A DNA stretch of 64,000 nucleotides from Pyrocephalus nanus. Taxonomy: Eukaryota > Chordata > Aves > Passeriformes > Tyrannidae. The notes under the pieces are model-generated. The model ran no database searches. It saw only the letters and a list, made by a program, of their open reading frames with translations, and was not told where the DNA came from. Where the stretch lies: the NCBI GenBank assembly GCA_038380795.1, contig CM076261.1, positions 11,724,556 through 11,788,555 of the forward strand, given 5' to 3'. Every line of letters begins with the position of its first letter. The stretch's first letter is position 1. Made by a program: the position numbers and the translations under genes. Below are positions 1-12,754 of this stretch, piece after piece.

Positions 1-50
1 GTACCAGAGAATTAAGACTTCATGAGAAGGACTGAGGTGAGGCAGAGTCC

Positions 51-322
51 TGCTGAAGATTTGTTACCCTGAGAAAAACCCACGCTGGAGCAGAACGGCT
101 CAGGTGGGATGTTGGGATCCGAGTGAGGGATCCACGCCTCTTGAAGATTTATGACCCTGAAGGGATGAGGCTTACGCTGGAGCAGAACAGCTTGGGTAAG
201 CTTGGGATCTGTCTGAAGGATCCATGCTGCTGCTAAAGATTTGTAGCCTTGAGAAAGAGACTTACGCCGGAGCAAGGACAGCCCGGGTAGGATGTGGGGA
301 TCCAAGTAAGGGATCCGTGCTA
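51..322 (+). repeat. Degenerate tandem array, 3 units of about 88-92 bp, inside the LTR
   Basis: Three units begin near 51, 139 and 231. Each has the same order: TGAAGATTT-like start, a CCCTGAG-like segment, then (A)CGCTGGAGCAG, a GGGTAGG/GGGTAAG segment, GGGATC, and AGGGATCC. The third unit has GCCGGAGCA instead of GCTGGAGCA. The array is why a 97-aa open frame with internally repeated peptides runs through it on the minus strand. That frame is a by-product of the repeat and not a gene. Confidence 0.85.
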
Positions 323-670
323 GACCATGTTGGAGAGGTCTGTCAAGGACTTTTCTCCCATGGGGAGGGACCTCTATAGGGGACAGGGGTGGACTCTTAA
401 GCCATTATCCCCTGGAACGCTGTGGAAGAAGATCCATGGTAGGCAAGTGTCCCCTTCCCCCCATGGAAGAGAAGACCCTTCAAGACCTGGGTAACCCCCA
501 GCCTTCGGTCTTAGCCCAGGAGGGGGGTAGGCTCAGCCCTGGAGGCCGACACAGAGCAAGAGAGAGAGAGATGAAAGAATTCCAGCTGCGACGAGAGTGC
601 TGCAGAGTTACTGGAGAGAGAGCTGGAACTCCGAGAATGGAGAAAAGGACTACTTCTCCTCCTTGGACTG

Positions 671-680
671 ATATATAAAG
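671..680 (+). promoter_or_regulatory. TATA-like box of the LTR
   Basis: ATATATAAAG stands directly before a G-rich run and 100 bp upstream of the AATAAA signal. That is the usual U3/R spacing of a retroviral LTR. Whether it is active cannot be told from sequence. Confidence 0.5.
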
Positions 681-770
681 GGGGGAGGAGTATTTCTGTA
701 AATACATAGCACTTTTACTTAAGTAGAATTGTTATAGATATAATTCTTTAGTAGTTTTTATTTTACTAAT

Positions 771-776
771 AATAAA
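771..776 (+). promoter_or_regulatory. AATAAA polyadenylation signal of the LTR
   Basis: AATAAA stands between the TATA-like box and the U5-like tail, in the position expected for the R-region signal of an LTR. Confidence 0.5.
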
Positions 777-1129
777 TATTCATACTATTTTCCCCAAATC
801 CTGTCTCTTTTGTCTGCATAAACCTTCTCTCAACTAATAGTAATTTTGTGGGGAGTGTGAAAGCAAATTGACCCAGAGCAAAACCACGACATTTTTTGGT
901 TGAGAATGTACCTTTATATTTCATTTTTTTAAACATATTTTTCAGAATAATTTTGATTATAAGGGTCCTTGGATGTCATCTGGTTCCAATACCCTGATCG
1001 AGTTTTAGTTAATGTCAATGTTAGTCATTAAATTTGGGGGATTTTTTAAAATATTCAACTAATTTTTTTTTTTATGCACCTGTGTCCTTGCTTTTCATCC
1101 TTTCGTTGTGCACCTCGGAAAAGAATTTA

Positions 1130-1351
1130 GCTTGACCTTCTCTATATGCTCCCATTACACTGCTGATAGGAGCAGTGAAATGGCTTTTTTACCTTCTCCA
1201 AAGTGAATAAACCCAGCTGTCAGCCACTCCTTCTACAACCTTTGTTTCTCCTCCTAATTATCTTGGTGGCCCTCCACTGGATTTTCTGTCTTCTGCTGAA
1301 CTTCCTGCAATTAGTCAATGTCCTCCTAGTACTAGTGAAACAAGACCTAGA
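1130..1351 (-). mobile_element. Old CR1 LINE fragment
   Basis: Read on the minus strand, this matches the CR1 region downstream of the reverse transcriptase catalytic motif. The plus-strand string TTATCTTGGTGGCCCTCCAC corresponds to the same site in the better CR1 copy near 18120 (ATCATCTTGATGGCCCTTCT). It is strongly diverged, and its edges are approximate. Confidence 0.6.
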
Positions 1352-1714
1352 AAGATTATTCCAAACCAAACCAAACTTGTAAAAATTTGCTTAGTATGCA
1401 TTCATGAGACATAGAAAAATACAATTATTCTCCCTGAAATAGCTAGTGGTGATCTAATTTGTCAAATAGTAAACTAAAAGATGGGTAAGCACTTCACTGG
1501 TTGATATTGCTGGATGGATTCCTTTACACTTAGTTGTAAATCTCTGGGGCCAGTTTTGAATGCAACATAAACTGGAGGGCACCATCAAAGTATTTAATGG
1601 AATCCAAATAAAGAATTCCTACTGTTGAAGTTTTACAGTAGTTATTACATTGGAATGACTAAACTGGACAATATCTATACATGTGTAATCAGCAAAAATA
1701 TTCTGCAGATAACC

Positions 1715-2222
1715 TCAAATATTCTGTATAGTTTTGGTCACTGCAATACAGGAAATATATAATCTGTTAGTGTCCAAAGGAGGACAACAAGAATGGTGAA
1801 GGGCCTTGAGGGGAAGCCTTATGAGCAGCGGCTGAGAGCACTTGGTCTGTTCACCCTGGAGAGAAGGAGACTGAGGGGAGACCTCATTGCAATCTACAAC
1901 CTTCTCATGAGGAAGTGGAGGGGCAGGCACTGATCTCTTCTCTGGGGTGACCAGTGACAAGACCAAGGGAATGGTCTGAAGTTGTGTCAGGGGAGGTTGA
2001 GGTTGAATATTAGGAAAATGTTCTTCACCCAGAGGTTGGCTGATTGCTGGAACAGGCTTCCTATGGAAGTGGTCACAGTACCAAGCCTGACAACTCAAAA
2101 ACATACTCTCAGGCATGTGGTGTGACTCTTGGGGATGGTCCTGTGTAAGGTTAAGAGCTGAACTCGATGATCCTTTTGGGTCCCTTCAAACTCAGTATAA
2201 TCTGTGATTCTGTGATTCTGTG
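1715..2222 (+). mobile_element. CR1 LINE, 5'-truncated, with intact 3' tail
   Basis: This is a continuous CR1 3' segment. It runs from the end of the reverse transcriptase ORF (CACCCTGGAGAGAAGGAGAC, AGGGGAGACCTCATTGCAAT) through AGGTTGAGGTTGAATATTAG and CTCGATGATCC to the diagnostic tandem tail TCTGTGATTCTGTGATTCTG. CR1 elements end in such 8-bp repeats and have no poly(A). About 500 bp are kept, which is typical 5' truncation. The 133-aa minus-strand open frame across it is spurious. Confidence 0.9.
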
Positions 2223-4164
2223 AAATGTAACCTTTATATTGCCTCCAAATCAGTATTCTAAAAATATTTTGTCTCCCATTAGTATCAAATATCCACCAAA
2301 GAATGTAAAAAACTGAAAGGTATATTTTCCATCTCAATTTGGTTGTGCTTTTCCACTGCATATTCTGGTTTAGAATAGACTGTGTGAGAAGCTTTAAAAG
2401 GCCTCCCAGAATACATTAGTCATAAATTTTATTGACTTGAAACTTTTTTGAACTTCTTGAATCAGCAATATTAAATGACATTTTACACAAAAAGAAGGTC
2501 ATTGACTTTTTATTTTTAATACCTTTGCTTTTTTAACCCTGGCTATGGATACTATGAAAGCAAATATTAAAGAAAGCTTTGGCTTTCGCTAGTTCCTTAT
2601 ACAGAAAAAAAAATAATTAGAGCATGTAAGTTAGTTTAAATAACTTATTTGAACTGATATTCTCAATACAGAAGTTTTCCTAATACTGGGCCATGGTGAT
2701 CTTTCTTTCTTTCCTAAATTCAAACAGCTTTCATTCTCCCCAACCTCAAGGCAAACAACACTGAAATAAGTAATCCTCCTGCAGTATGCCACTAATGCAT
2801 TATTCTAATGGTTTTCATAGTAGAACTGGCTTCTGATGTGTTTTGTTATAGAAAATGAGAAATTAAACTATCCACTTACAGACTTTTTTATTGAAAATCC
2901 CTGTAAAACACCTATATTTCTGAAGAAAAAAATTCCTTGTTATTGAAACAAACTGCATGGGATTTTTGTGTTTTCTCATTGCCTGTGTAGCAAAACATTT
3001 GAAAACTTTCACATTATCGAATAATTGCACACAAATGTATGTAATAAAAATGGTTATTTATGTACATATTGATGAGAGAATAATATTGTAAATTATGCTC
3101 TTGCAATTATAACTACATTCCTCATATGAAAGACAAGCTTGAAGCTTGATTAAAAAAAAAAAAAAGCCTATTTAATACACTGTAGTGATTTTTTACAGGG
3201 GAAACAAAAGGAAAAATCAAATCAAATCACATCTAATGCAACTCTTAATACCGTGACTAACATGCCCATACTCTGTATTTATCAAATAAATAACACAAAC
3301 AATACAAAAGAAAATAAATTCTGAGGGTCTCATAGTAATTAAAATTCTACTTGGAAATATGAAGAAGTCCATTTGGCTGTTCTTAGCTGAAGGCACTTTG
3401 AGAGTAGAGATCTGGAGAATTAGAAATAATTGCATTTAGCTGATAGGATACTACATTTAAGCAAATGGGTGTTTGCAGAATGTGTGATGATGATTTGATA
3501 GTTTTCATTGTAATTATATAGTATCACTCTATCTCTGTCATATCTTTAAGCTTCATGTTATACCATGCCCTATCCATGTACTTGCTGTGACAAGGCCAAT
3601 CTCTACGTGACAAAATTTAACCCAGAGCCAAGAGTGGAATAAAAGTTAGTCTTCGCTCCTTCCTCCTACAGAGTAACCTCTTTGGACATTACTGGTGTAT
3701 CTTATACCTAGGAACAGATAGAAGCCCTCTTCACGTCTGGCCCAGTTTTAACAAAGATTTATTCAATGTCAGAAAAAAAAACCCAAATTTAATTATTTAT
3801 CAGATTCTTGGACATCTAGAGAGACATCATGATTATGCACATGACCCTTCACCACTACAAACTATTTCAGGATTGAACAAAGCAAAAAGCGCTATTCCAA
3901 AGCTATTTGAAATAACACAGTGTTTCCAATATTTCTGTCACTAATAACTGTTCACCAAATGCATTTACTTACCAAATGTATAAATTCAGATTTTATTTTT
4001 CATCTTCTCTGGGATTTTTGTTTGCAAATCTGGGGTCCTCAGCTCCTGTGGTGTCTTTAATTTTCATTCAAAGGCTCAGCAGTTCACAGCCTCTTGTCTG
4101 GGGCTGTCACCCAGAGCTGGGTGTGTACCTGGCACTGCATCTGCACACCCAGCTACCTGCACTG
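2223..4164. other. AT-rich non-coding DNA
   Basis: I recognised no gene, RNA or repeat family here. The open frames are short and without family resemblance. A segment at 3575-3740 with GTGGAATAAAAGT is slightly GC-richer but could not be assigned. Confidence 0.5.
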
Positions 4165-4868
4165 AATGTATTCCTCAACATCTCCTCCTTCCCCTGGCAC
4201 CAAGGTCAGGCTGACAGGCCTGTAGTTCCCTGGATCCTCCTGCCAGCCCTTCTTGTATCTGGATGTCACACTGGCTAGCTTCCAGACAGCTAAATGTCAA
4301 TTTTTGTGGTAATAGTCAGATTGAGTTCTAGCTGTACTTTGTCTCTTCTAATTTTCTGTCCGCATAATCTTACAACGTCTTTGCGGTCATCCTGAAATGC
4401 CTGCCCCTTCTTCCAGAGTTGATACACTCTCTTTTCAGGTTCCAGCTATACCTCTCTATTCAGCCAGGCCAGTCTTCTTCCCCTCTGGCTCATCTTTAGG
4501 CACATGGGGATGGCCTGCTCCTGTAAAAAATATTTCCTCCTTAAAACACATCCAGCCTCCCTGCTCTCCTTCGTTCTTCTTGACTGCCCCCCCAAGGGAT
4601 TTTCTCAACCACTTTCCTAAACAGACCAAAGTCTGCCCTCTGGAAGTCCAAGCTGCCTCTGCTGCTAACTGTTCCAAGAATCAAAAACTATCATTACATG
4701 ATCACTGTGCCCAAGGCAGCTTCCAACCATCACCCTTCTCTGCTCACAAGCAGTAGTCCAGTGGGGAATTTTCCTTAGCTGACTCCTTCACCAGCTCTGT
4801 CAGAAAGTTACCTTCCACACACTTCAGAAATCTCCTAGACTTTTTCCTCTCTGCTGTGTTGTGGGTTT
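4165..4868 (-). mobile_element. CR1-type LINE relic: ORF2 endonuclease to reverse transcriptase
   Basis: Translated on the minus strand in shifting frames, this matches the ORF2 of CR1-like LINEs in the right order. It starts with HNTAERKKSRRFLKCVEGNF (about 4868-4800), then GHSDHVMI (about 4719-4690), which includes the SDH motif of the apurinic-type endonuclease. Next come SLDFQRADFGLFRKVVEKIP and a C-terminal endonuclease linker, and finally VTSRYKKGWQEDPGNYRPVS (about 4270-4200), the start of the reverse transcriptase domain. Stops and frameshifts are frequent, so it is dead and old. The 119-aa plus-strand and 73-aa minus-strand open frames inside it are out of frame with the ancestral protein. 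Confidence 0.85.
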
Positions 4869-6617
4869 TGTTACAGAAACTACTCTTTGCCTCTTTTCCT
4901 GTTATTTAGGTGAGAGAGCAAGGCACAGGCATTTGCTCTCATTTCTCTTAGAGAGTGAATTTTAAGGCTGGGTGCTAAAACTTTTTGTCAGTCAGTTCTA
5001 TGACTTGTTCCATTAAAAAAAATATTATTTATTCCACTTGCACTTTGAAATCCCAAAAGCTTTGTGCGGGTAATTACATTCTATGTGCAGCTGAGAGCAT
5101 GACAATAAGCAATCAGTCAACTCCATTACTGTGAGGGTGATACTGTGAGGGCTATGCCCAATATCATTTGCTTCTCTGTAATACAGGCACAAAACACTCT
5201 GAGTTCCAGTGTTTTCCTGTTATTACATTTTAAATCATATAGCTAACGATAGCTCTAAGTCACTTGGAAGCACATGTGCTATGAATACAAATACCAAGAG
5301 ACTAATAATTTTGTTTTAAAAAAGCAAGAGTTTGATTTGTAATGGGAGAAGAAGGCAAGAAACTGCCTTGTTCCTTTCATGACTAGTAGTAATAATAATG
5401 ATACTACTACTAATAATAATTATTATGTTATGATTGCTATAATTATTTTATTTTAAATTGTTATTTTAAAATATTTATGCCTGTGGTCAGAATATTATTT
5501 TCCTCTGTTGATGCCTATCATCAAATCCAAAAGAAAGAACAAGAAATTAGTTGTTAAAAGTTTTTCTCTTTTTTTTTTTTTTTTTTTACTATAATAATAA
5601 AGATCCTCCTAATTCTTAATGGATTTAAACAAAGAAACCCACAAAACTTACTTAGAAAATAATCTTTGGCACAATGTCAGAACTTTAAAAAAATATTCTT
5701 TGTAATGACCTGAAAAGAATAGCAGTAGAAAATACAGTGTCTGAGATCTCATATTTGTGGAGTGCTGCAATTCTCTGTTGACACAAAGCTCATATAAAAG
5801 TACTTTTGTGTAACTTTATATACTTTTATTTTATATAAGACTGTGGGATTTTTTTCCCCAACAAAGGGGAATACTGAAATGGCAAAAAACCCTCAGAATA
5901 ATTCCTGCTATTTTTCTCAGAAAAAGAATGAGCTTGCTGTCCTTGTGTTTTGAAAATTAGAGATAAAAGACACTCTGAATGGAACATGTATGAAACTTTA
6001 CACATATTCATGCTGTATTATTCTGACCGTCCTTTTTTTGCTATGTTAAGGACAATATCTCACTTATGGACTGGTTTGATATACATATATATATCTAACA
6101 ATAAGTAAAGCCTGTCAGGAACTCTTTTAACTTACTGCAAAACATTTTTCTTAGCAGGGTCAAGATTAACTTAAAAAATATTCTGCTCAAATATTCATTA
6201 GGTATCTGCAACTTAAAAAAAAAAAAAAAAAAGAAAAGAAATATAACTTAAAAAACAGTCTTCAAAACTAAATTGGGAATAGAAATTTAAAGTGCAGTCT
6301 CCATTATGCCCTGACCATAATGTCATTTTTTTTCTATTTATATCCTAATCTTGCAGTCTGATAAGCAACTCAGTAGTCAGTTTTCTTCTATTCTCTTGAA
6401 TATCAGAATTGCAAACCTAAGTTATCTCCCTTGTAATTATTATCTAGCCCAGCGTATAGTTTAATAATTTGGTACAACTTGTAAAAGTTCCAGCATGGCA
6501 AGCTGGGTGCTCATAAAACATGATCGTTAGTTACTCACTTGGTCTGTCATAAATGAAAGTTCAATTTCTATTGCACCTTTTTTAAAAAAGCTTTCTAAAT
6601 TTATAATACATTATCTT

Positions 6618-6661
6618 ATCAGAAGAATATGGCAGAAATATCAGAAGAATATGGCAGAAAT
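6618..6661 (+). repeat. Perfect 22-bp tandem duplication
   Basis: The unit ATCAGAAGAATATGGCAGAA(AT) occurs twice without a mismatch (6618-6639 and 6640-6661). Zero divergence suggests a recent slippage or repair event. Confidence 0.9.
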
Positions 6662-9600
6662 GCTTCTTTACCACATTTTTCACTGGAAAAAATAAAAACC
6701 AAAAACTAAAAAATTCTTTTTTCTCCTCTACATGTGTATGCATAGTCTGGATTCTGAATGCACATTTTGATCAAGATATTATTTTCCTTTCTATCCCTAG
6801 AGCAATATATATTTTAGTTCCTTGGTCAAAATTCATACTGTGCTGTTATATCCCTTTTCCTTTATACATATATATGTGCATGTACTTCAGAGGGGGTGTT
6901 CTTCAGTGCAGGATACCTCTACATCTTCCACACCTCATAAAACTTGGCGAAAAGGAAAATTTTCTGAAAGTCACATCCTATAGAAATATTACTGTAGCTG
7001 AATCATAACAACATCACTATGATTACAGCAGTTTATAGGGAAGAAAATATTGCTCCTGTTTGCAAGATCAAAAATGTTTTTCATCACTTGAAAATACTAC
7101 TCCTATGGAGAGATGCTATCTTAAATATGCATTGTCTGTTTTTAAGAAAAATACAGCCACCTTAAGGAATAGGAAGGAATTAGTGCCTGACCTTTATTGA
7201 AGTGATCATAAATTTGCATCCTGAACACAGAAACCTAGATGCTTCTCTACGTTGACAATGACAGAGAAGCAACCATTAAGAGACAAAAGGAAAAAAAATC
7301 TTCTGCTACCAGTTTCTCTCTCCTCACTTTTAAGAAAGGAAAATGCTTAACAAAATGGTTATTCTAGTGATATTTATACTCTACACTGAATGTCAAAGGA
7401 CACAAAAGGGTATAAGGTTAAATGCCGTTTTAGGTAGCCACCTGCAAACCTCAAGTTCTTGAGGCTTGCTCAGTACTCAGAACTGTTGAAGCTCATCTTT
7501 TGCTTTCTGTTAGTTTCCATTGGCAGAATTTGAAGGATATATCTGAATATCTGAAATATTTGAAGGAAACCTCCAGTTCTGTGTAATCAAGCGTCCCAGA
7601 TAATTCTTTGTTGACATCCTCACTTTAACTCCAAGCGATCTGTAACATTTTGCCTTTTCCCACTGGCATGGCAATTCCAGCAGCTTTAGAGTTTAGAGGT
7701 GTGCTAAATCACGAACTAAAGAATGAACTAAATTCCATTATTTCAGAAATTATTCTACTAGAGACAGACTACATAGTATGGGATTTGATACTGTTGAAGA
7801 AGCAACAAAAAATTAAAACTGTCTTGCTTCCCAGCAATATAGGTAGGGAAGATCACAGGTCAAGACTATCTATACCCCTAGACTGCAGGTGGAAATTCTG
7901 TCATGGTAGCAACAGATAACAGACTGAGAGATGATGGACTAAGAGGTGATGTACAAAACATTGATATATTTAGATGTGAATAAAACACCTAAAATTAATT
8001 TATTTTAAAGTATGTGTGATTAGTGATATACCTCTGTATATATACAATATTTATCTAAAATATTTTGCTTCTTTCATACAACTGAAGCAGAAATAATTAC
8101 ACATGCCTGATTTTAAACTATGACCCACTATTCACTGGACTGGTTGTGCATAAATAAGAGACAATATAATTGTTATCTGGATAAATATCCTGATCCTGAG
8201 AGTTTTTATCAGCTTCTAATTTTTTCATTTCAGAAAAAAAAAATATTCAATATTTTATTTAATTAAAACTGGGCTGAAACTTAAATTGAGAAAAATTTAA
8301 TCAAGGTCTGAACTGTCTCTACCACCATTTAATTCATATGAAATTAAATTTTTTTAAAAAAAAACCAGAAGCAGCAGAGAGAAAGGAAAGTGTATTTCAT
8401 GTGAGAAATAAGAATGTCCCAGATGCTGGAATCAAGCAAATATGGGTCATGGCAAGTCCAGTCAGAACAACACAAGAATCAAGGAGAAAGGTTAAGGCTA
8501 AGGTAGAAAGAAACTGAATGATTGCAATCCTACTGAAAATTTTCTACCACTCAATAAAAACCTGTCTGTAAGAGAGATCACAGATGTAGCACCACAGAGA
8601 AAATTCTAATGTTCCCTTGTGTACAAGCCCTGCCACGTTAAATGTGAGTACGCATTGTTAAACTAGCAATTTGTGCAGTTAGGACATTCTGCTGTGAGTA
8701 TCTTTCGAGACATTACAAAGTTTGATTACAGAGATTCATTGTCATACTTTTCTGGTACAAGTTGCACTTTTCTTAACCCATCTTGACTTCTTTTCTTTTG
8801 TTCTTCTGTATTTTAAATTTAGATCTCAAATTTACACTGATGATTGTAGGAAAAAGTAAAATAATGTAGCTGTGACAATTATGCCTGTCCAAAATACTGC
8901 TGTGTATAACAACATTCCTGGCTCTAAGTCTGTCTTTCCCAACCCTCACAAATCACTTTGCTGATGACATGTTTGGTTCAAAATGTCTCAGTGGAACTGG
9001 AAAGAGGTTTTATGTTTTCTAAGCATAGTCTCCTTTTGTGATCTGTCTTTTCATTGTTTCCCAATTCCTTTGTTTTTCTCTTCTCTTTTTTATCTCTTAC
9101 CTGGTTCACTTGCCCGTCAGTAGCCATCACTGTTTGACCACTACACTTTGCTCTTACAGACTGTAACTTCCTGTTATTATCCTGTGTTAGCACTTTTCCC
9201 TACCACATTTCACTCTGGAGTACAAAAATCAATATAATGCAAAATAACTAGTTGTTATTACTATAAATCAAAACTACACCAAAACCAAAAAAAATTTGGG
9301 CAATACTACATACTACCAGGTAACTCATATCATAGATGAACAACCTTGAAATAAGTTCAGGCCAAAACAAGCCCAGACAAGTCCCAAGATCCTTCACTGT
9401 CAGGTCAGACTCTGTCCTTTTTATTACAATTGTATCAGTACCAAACCTGTCAGGAGCCTGAAACCACCCTAAAGAAACCAAATAAGTACCTCCTTCATTT
9501 TCCTATATACTGTTCATTACTGGGGTGGTTTTAATCTGGCTAAAATTTGGGAAAGATTACATGGGTTGCAGCCACAACATTAACGGTAGTTTTAAATATC

Positions 9601-12080
9601 TATTTTCAGTGCTTGATTCAGAGACCAGGAGAGGCTGGTTTATGAAGAAATTGAAAGGATTACTGTATGAAATGGAAGTTGTGTTGGAGGGTTAAATTTA
9701 GGAATGTAATACTTCCAAGGTGTACATAGTTTTTCCTTGGTTGAGGGCTGAGGAAATGTGGTACAAGTATATCTGTGAAAATTGTAGTGTTTTAAGGAGA
9801 ACGACCAGGCCTGTGACATAAAATACTGAGGAAGATCATAAGGAAAGACTGTTCCTGATTTATATGACTTTTTTAAAAAAGTTCTGAATGTTCTATTTGG
9901 ATTATTATTTTACTAACACAACAAAAGATTTAGTATTTATTGATGTTCGATGGAGCTTTCCTAGAGATGTATGAAAAGTTACTGCAGCATAGAAATTATC
10001 TAGATTTTAGAAAATTGTGGTTTTGTACAGAATAGTAAGTGGGATGCAAGAAAAAAACACCTGTTTTAACTGTCAATAAACTGAGGTACCTATTATTAAC
10101 AGTATGAATGTGACATTTTAAGCAACCAAATTAGCATGTCTTACACTCTGATAGAGATAGCATTATAGGAATAGTTTTTCTTCCAAAATAAAATCTTTTT
10201 TTAGTTGCTATACTTTATTTATTTATTTATTATTTTGTTACTAGTGTCTATACAATAATTTTAGCTCAATGCTCTTTATGTTAGAAAATTTACCCTTCAT
10301 GTTTTATAATCTCAAAATTTTCAGTTAAAATACTTATTTCCAGTGCCTGGGATTTCAAATACCATCTTTCATGTAGAAATATTTCTAGTTTTCACAATTG
10401 CAAAGAAGGTCATGGGAATATAACTTTACTCCAAGAATGAAAGCAGAGAATATAAATTATAAAGAATCTTTTAAAATTGTTTTGGTTATTTTCAAGATAG
10501 CTGAGAGCACTGAAAGCGAAACATCAATTCTTGCTTCCTAGTTCTCATGACTACCTTTAGTATTTGGTTTTGGTGGACTTTTGCAACAGCAAATTTAGTT
10601 GATTAAATTTCTGAGCCAAATAAATTTCTTTGCATGCATTCATATAGGTATCAGCAGGGGTCTAATTCACCTCAAAAGTCAATGTGTTTGCATTAATTGT
10701 TTATCTGTCAGTTAACTCTGCCACATTTTTTAACTCTTTAAAATTATATTGTTGAAAAACAAGTGGCCTTGAATTTTGACTTTATTTTTCTTTATATTTT
10801 TTTTTCTGTAAGTCAATGGGTAAAAATGAACATAGCTCAAAAAACTCATACCTGGAGAACAAGAAATTGCATTTCTCTGCAAAGGAGATAAAACCCCACA
10901 GTTGTTTAAGATAGCAAATTTGAGAAAAAAAAGTTTGTTTTAAGAGCTATATCACAAAGATAAGGTGAACACAATGATGCATTCAACTTTTATGTTAAGA
11001 ACTAATGTGATCAATAACATTGCTTGTATAAAATATCACTCCTATAGCCTATGAGAAAGCTATGTAAAAGTGACTATACAATCAATCCTTAAAATTATAT
11101 ACGTACATAACCTAGCAAAGGCAAGTGTATTACACACTATTAAATCTCCAAATGTCTTAATTTTTCCTAAGTGAAATTGCAAAAACAGCTCGACTCTTTT
11201 ACTACCTAAATTAATCCAAGAGAAAACCAAACTAACTAACTAACTAAAAAGCAAGCAAACAAATGATAAACTCCCCAAAAACAGCTACAAGAAAGAAAAA
11301 ACAAACAAACATAACAACACAACTAAGAAGCAAGCTGCAGCAGCAAAGGCATAGGGAAATCATCACTGAACTTGGCCAAGTACATTTAATACATACTTAG
11401 ATGAAAAATTAAAAATGCCTTATATCTTAATGGGAGATGGTGTTTGGATGGATCAAACATGCATTAGAGCAATACAGTCACCAGTGGCTGTCAGTTCAGT
11501 AAAATGACTCAGCTGCAGGATGCCTTCTGTGCATCATAAAGCTTCCTCAAAGTGACAAACGTTCTGCCACTTGCTGCAGATGCATGGCTATTGTGCACAG
11601 CAAGGACTGAATATATCATTACAACCCTGTGTATTCCTAATTTGTATTGTCACGTGAGAGCTAAAGCCTGGAATGAGGCCCTGAAGGCACAAGAACTAAT
11701 GAACTCTGCTTGGCTTTGGAAGAGTAATCTATCACCGACATACGGTGGCCCTTTTCTTTAGACTATTTTGATGAAAATTTTCTACTCTCTCATGCCAAGT
11801 GACATTTTCTTAACAGTGTAAGACAGAATGTTCTCCTAAGATTAACCTCCCCATAGCAAAATACATTACGGTTAGAATATTCTAAGTTCATTTGAAGTAT
11901 TTCTCATTAAAACATGGGAGGAGAGGAAGAAAAAAAAATAGTAACAAAAAGAAATTTCTTAGTCTTGTGTAGCTATGGACTTAAAAAGTAAATATAAAAC
12001 AAGTGAACAGTGTTATAATAGTAACACTTATCTCAAAATAGATAGACACATGCACGGATTTGAGTAACAGGCCAGTTTCA

Positions 12081-12102
12081 TTAACATTATTACTAATGTT
12101 AA
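12081..12102. repeat. Perfect inverted repeat (9-bp stem, 4-nt loop)
   Basis: TTAACATTA, TTAC, TAATGTTAA form a perfect stem-loop. A second, overlapping stem (AATATCA ... TGATATT, to about 12126) follows. It is AT-rich, and no function can be assigned. Confidence 0.6.
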
Positions 12103-12360
12103 TATCAACATCACTTGACTGATATTATGATTGCCCATTAAACTTTATCTCTACTTTTCCCCTCAAATTGATCATATTTGGCACAAAAGCTTTAGTATTA
12201 CCAGCTTTCTGCATAAGAACCTTTGTCACAATACAGCAAAATATGAAAATCTTGAGAATCTAGTAATGTTTTTCAAGAAAAATTAGCTGCCCAGACTTTG
12301 TTTTTTATCTAATGCAGGTAAACATATTAATATTTTTAGTAGGAGTTAAATGACAGGTTT

Positions 12361-12470
12361 GCTTGTTTGGTTTTGTGTTTTTTTTTGGTGGGTTTTTGTT
12401 TGTTTGTTTTTGTTTGTTGGTTTGGTTTTTGGGGTTTTGGTTGGTTGTATTGTTTGTTTGTTTGTTTTTA
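12361..12470 (+). repeat. T/G-rich low-complexity tract
   Basis: The tract is built of TTTGTTTG, GGTTTTT and TTGGTTTGG units with no other bases for long runs. Such tracts recur at 43683, 49191 and 62100 in this window. Confidence 0.85.
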
Positions 12471-12742
12471 TTTTGAAATTTTATGTTTATTTTTTAAGGT
12501 TTGTGGGGGTATTTTCAGAATAATATTTAGTTTTCTTTAACTATAATTTTGATAATCCTAATAAGACCAACTTTATGGACATACCATGAGGAAGATTCCA
12601 AGTTATCTACTTTCATTACGTATTGCCTGCTGCATACTGCCCAGTCCTTTACCATATAAGGTAGTTATCAAGGCTCTACAGCTCACAGAGTTTATTAGCA
12701 AACTGCACAGTTGGCATGGAAATTCGTGTGTATTTTGTCCCA

Positions 12743-12754
12743 CATCATCATCAC

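Larger units (their letters stand above)
1..891 (+). mobile_element. LTR of an endogenous retrovirus, 3' part, cut by the window start
   Basis: This is a GC-richer block in AT-rich surroundings with the order expected of an LTR. A repeat-rich U3-like part is followed by a TATA-like ATATATAAAG at 671-680, an AATAAA polyadenylation signal exactly 100 bp further on (771-776), and a U5-like tail ending in ...CCACGACA at 891. No gag, pol or env sequence follows, so it is a solo LTR or a truncated element. The motif GCTGGAGCAG and the neighbouring TCTCCCAT..GGAGGGACC are shared with the LTRs at 47803 and 63390, which suggests a distant member of the same LTR group. The 5' end lies outside the window. 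The 80- and 75-aa open frames here are coincidental. Confidence 0.7.
4869..12355. other. Long AT-rich non-coding stretch
   Basis: I see no recognisable gene or dated transposon in about 7.5 kb. It contains a T19 run (5569-5587), an A18 run (6215-6232), a TAATAA/TACTAC-rich patch (5385-5430), a 22-bp tandem duplication (6618-6661), an ACTA-type patch (11228-11247) and a perfect hairpin (12081-12102). The longest open frame (7650-7919, 89 aa) shows no motif, signal peptide or compositional sign of coding. Confidence 0.5.

Noticed and set aside
12..305. 97-aa open frame with internal peptide repeats
   Set aside because: It is antisense to an LTR, and its repeats are explained by the ~90-bp DNA tandem array.
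3575..3740. GTGGAATAAAAGT with a pyrimidine-rich follow-up, possible LTR or gene 3' end
   Set aside because: There is no TATA word, no recognisable termini and no coding sequence upstream.
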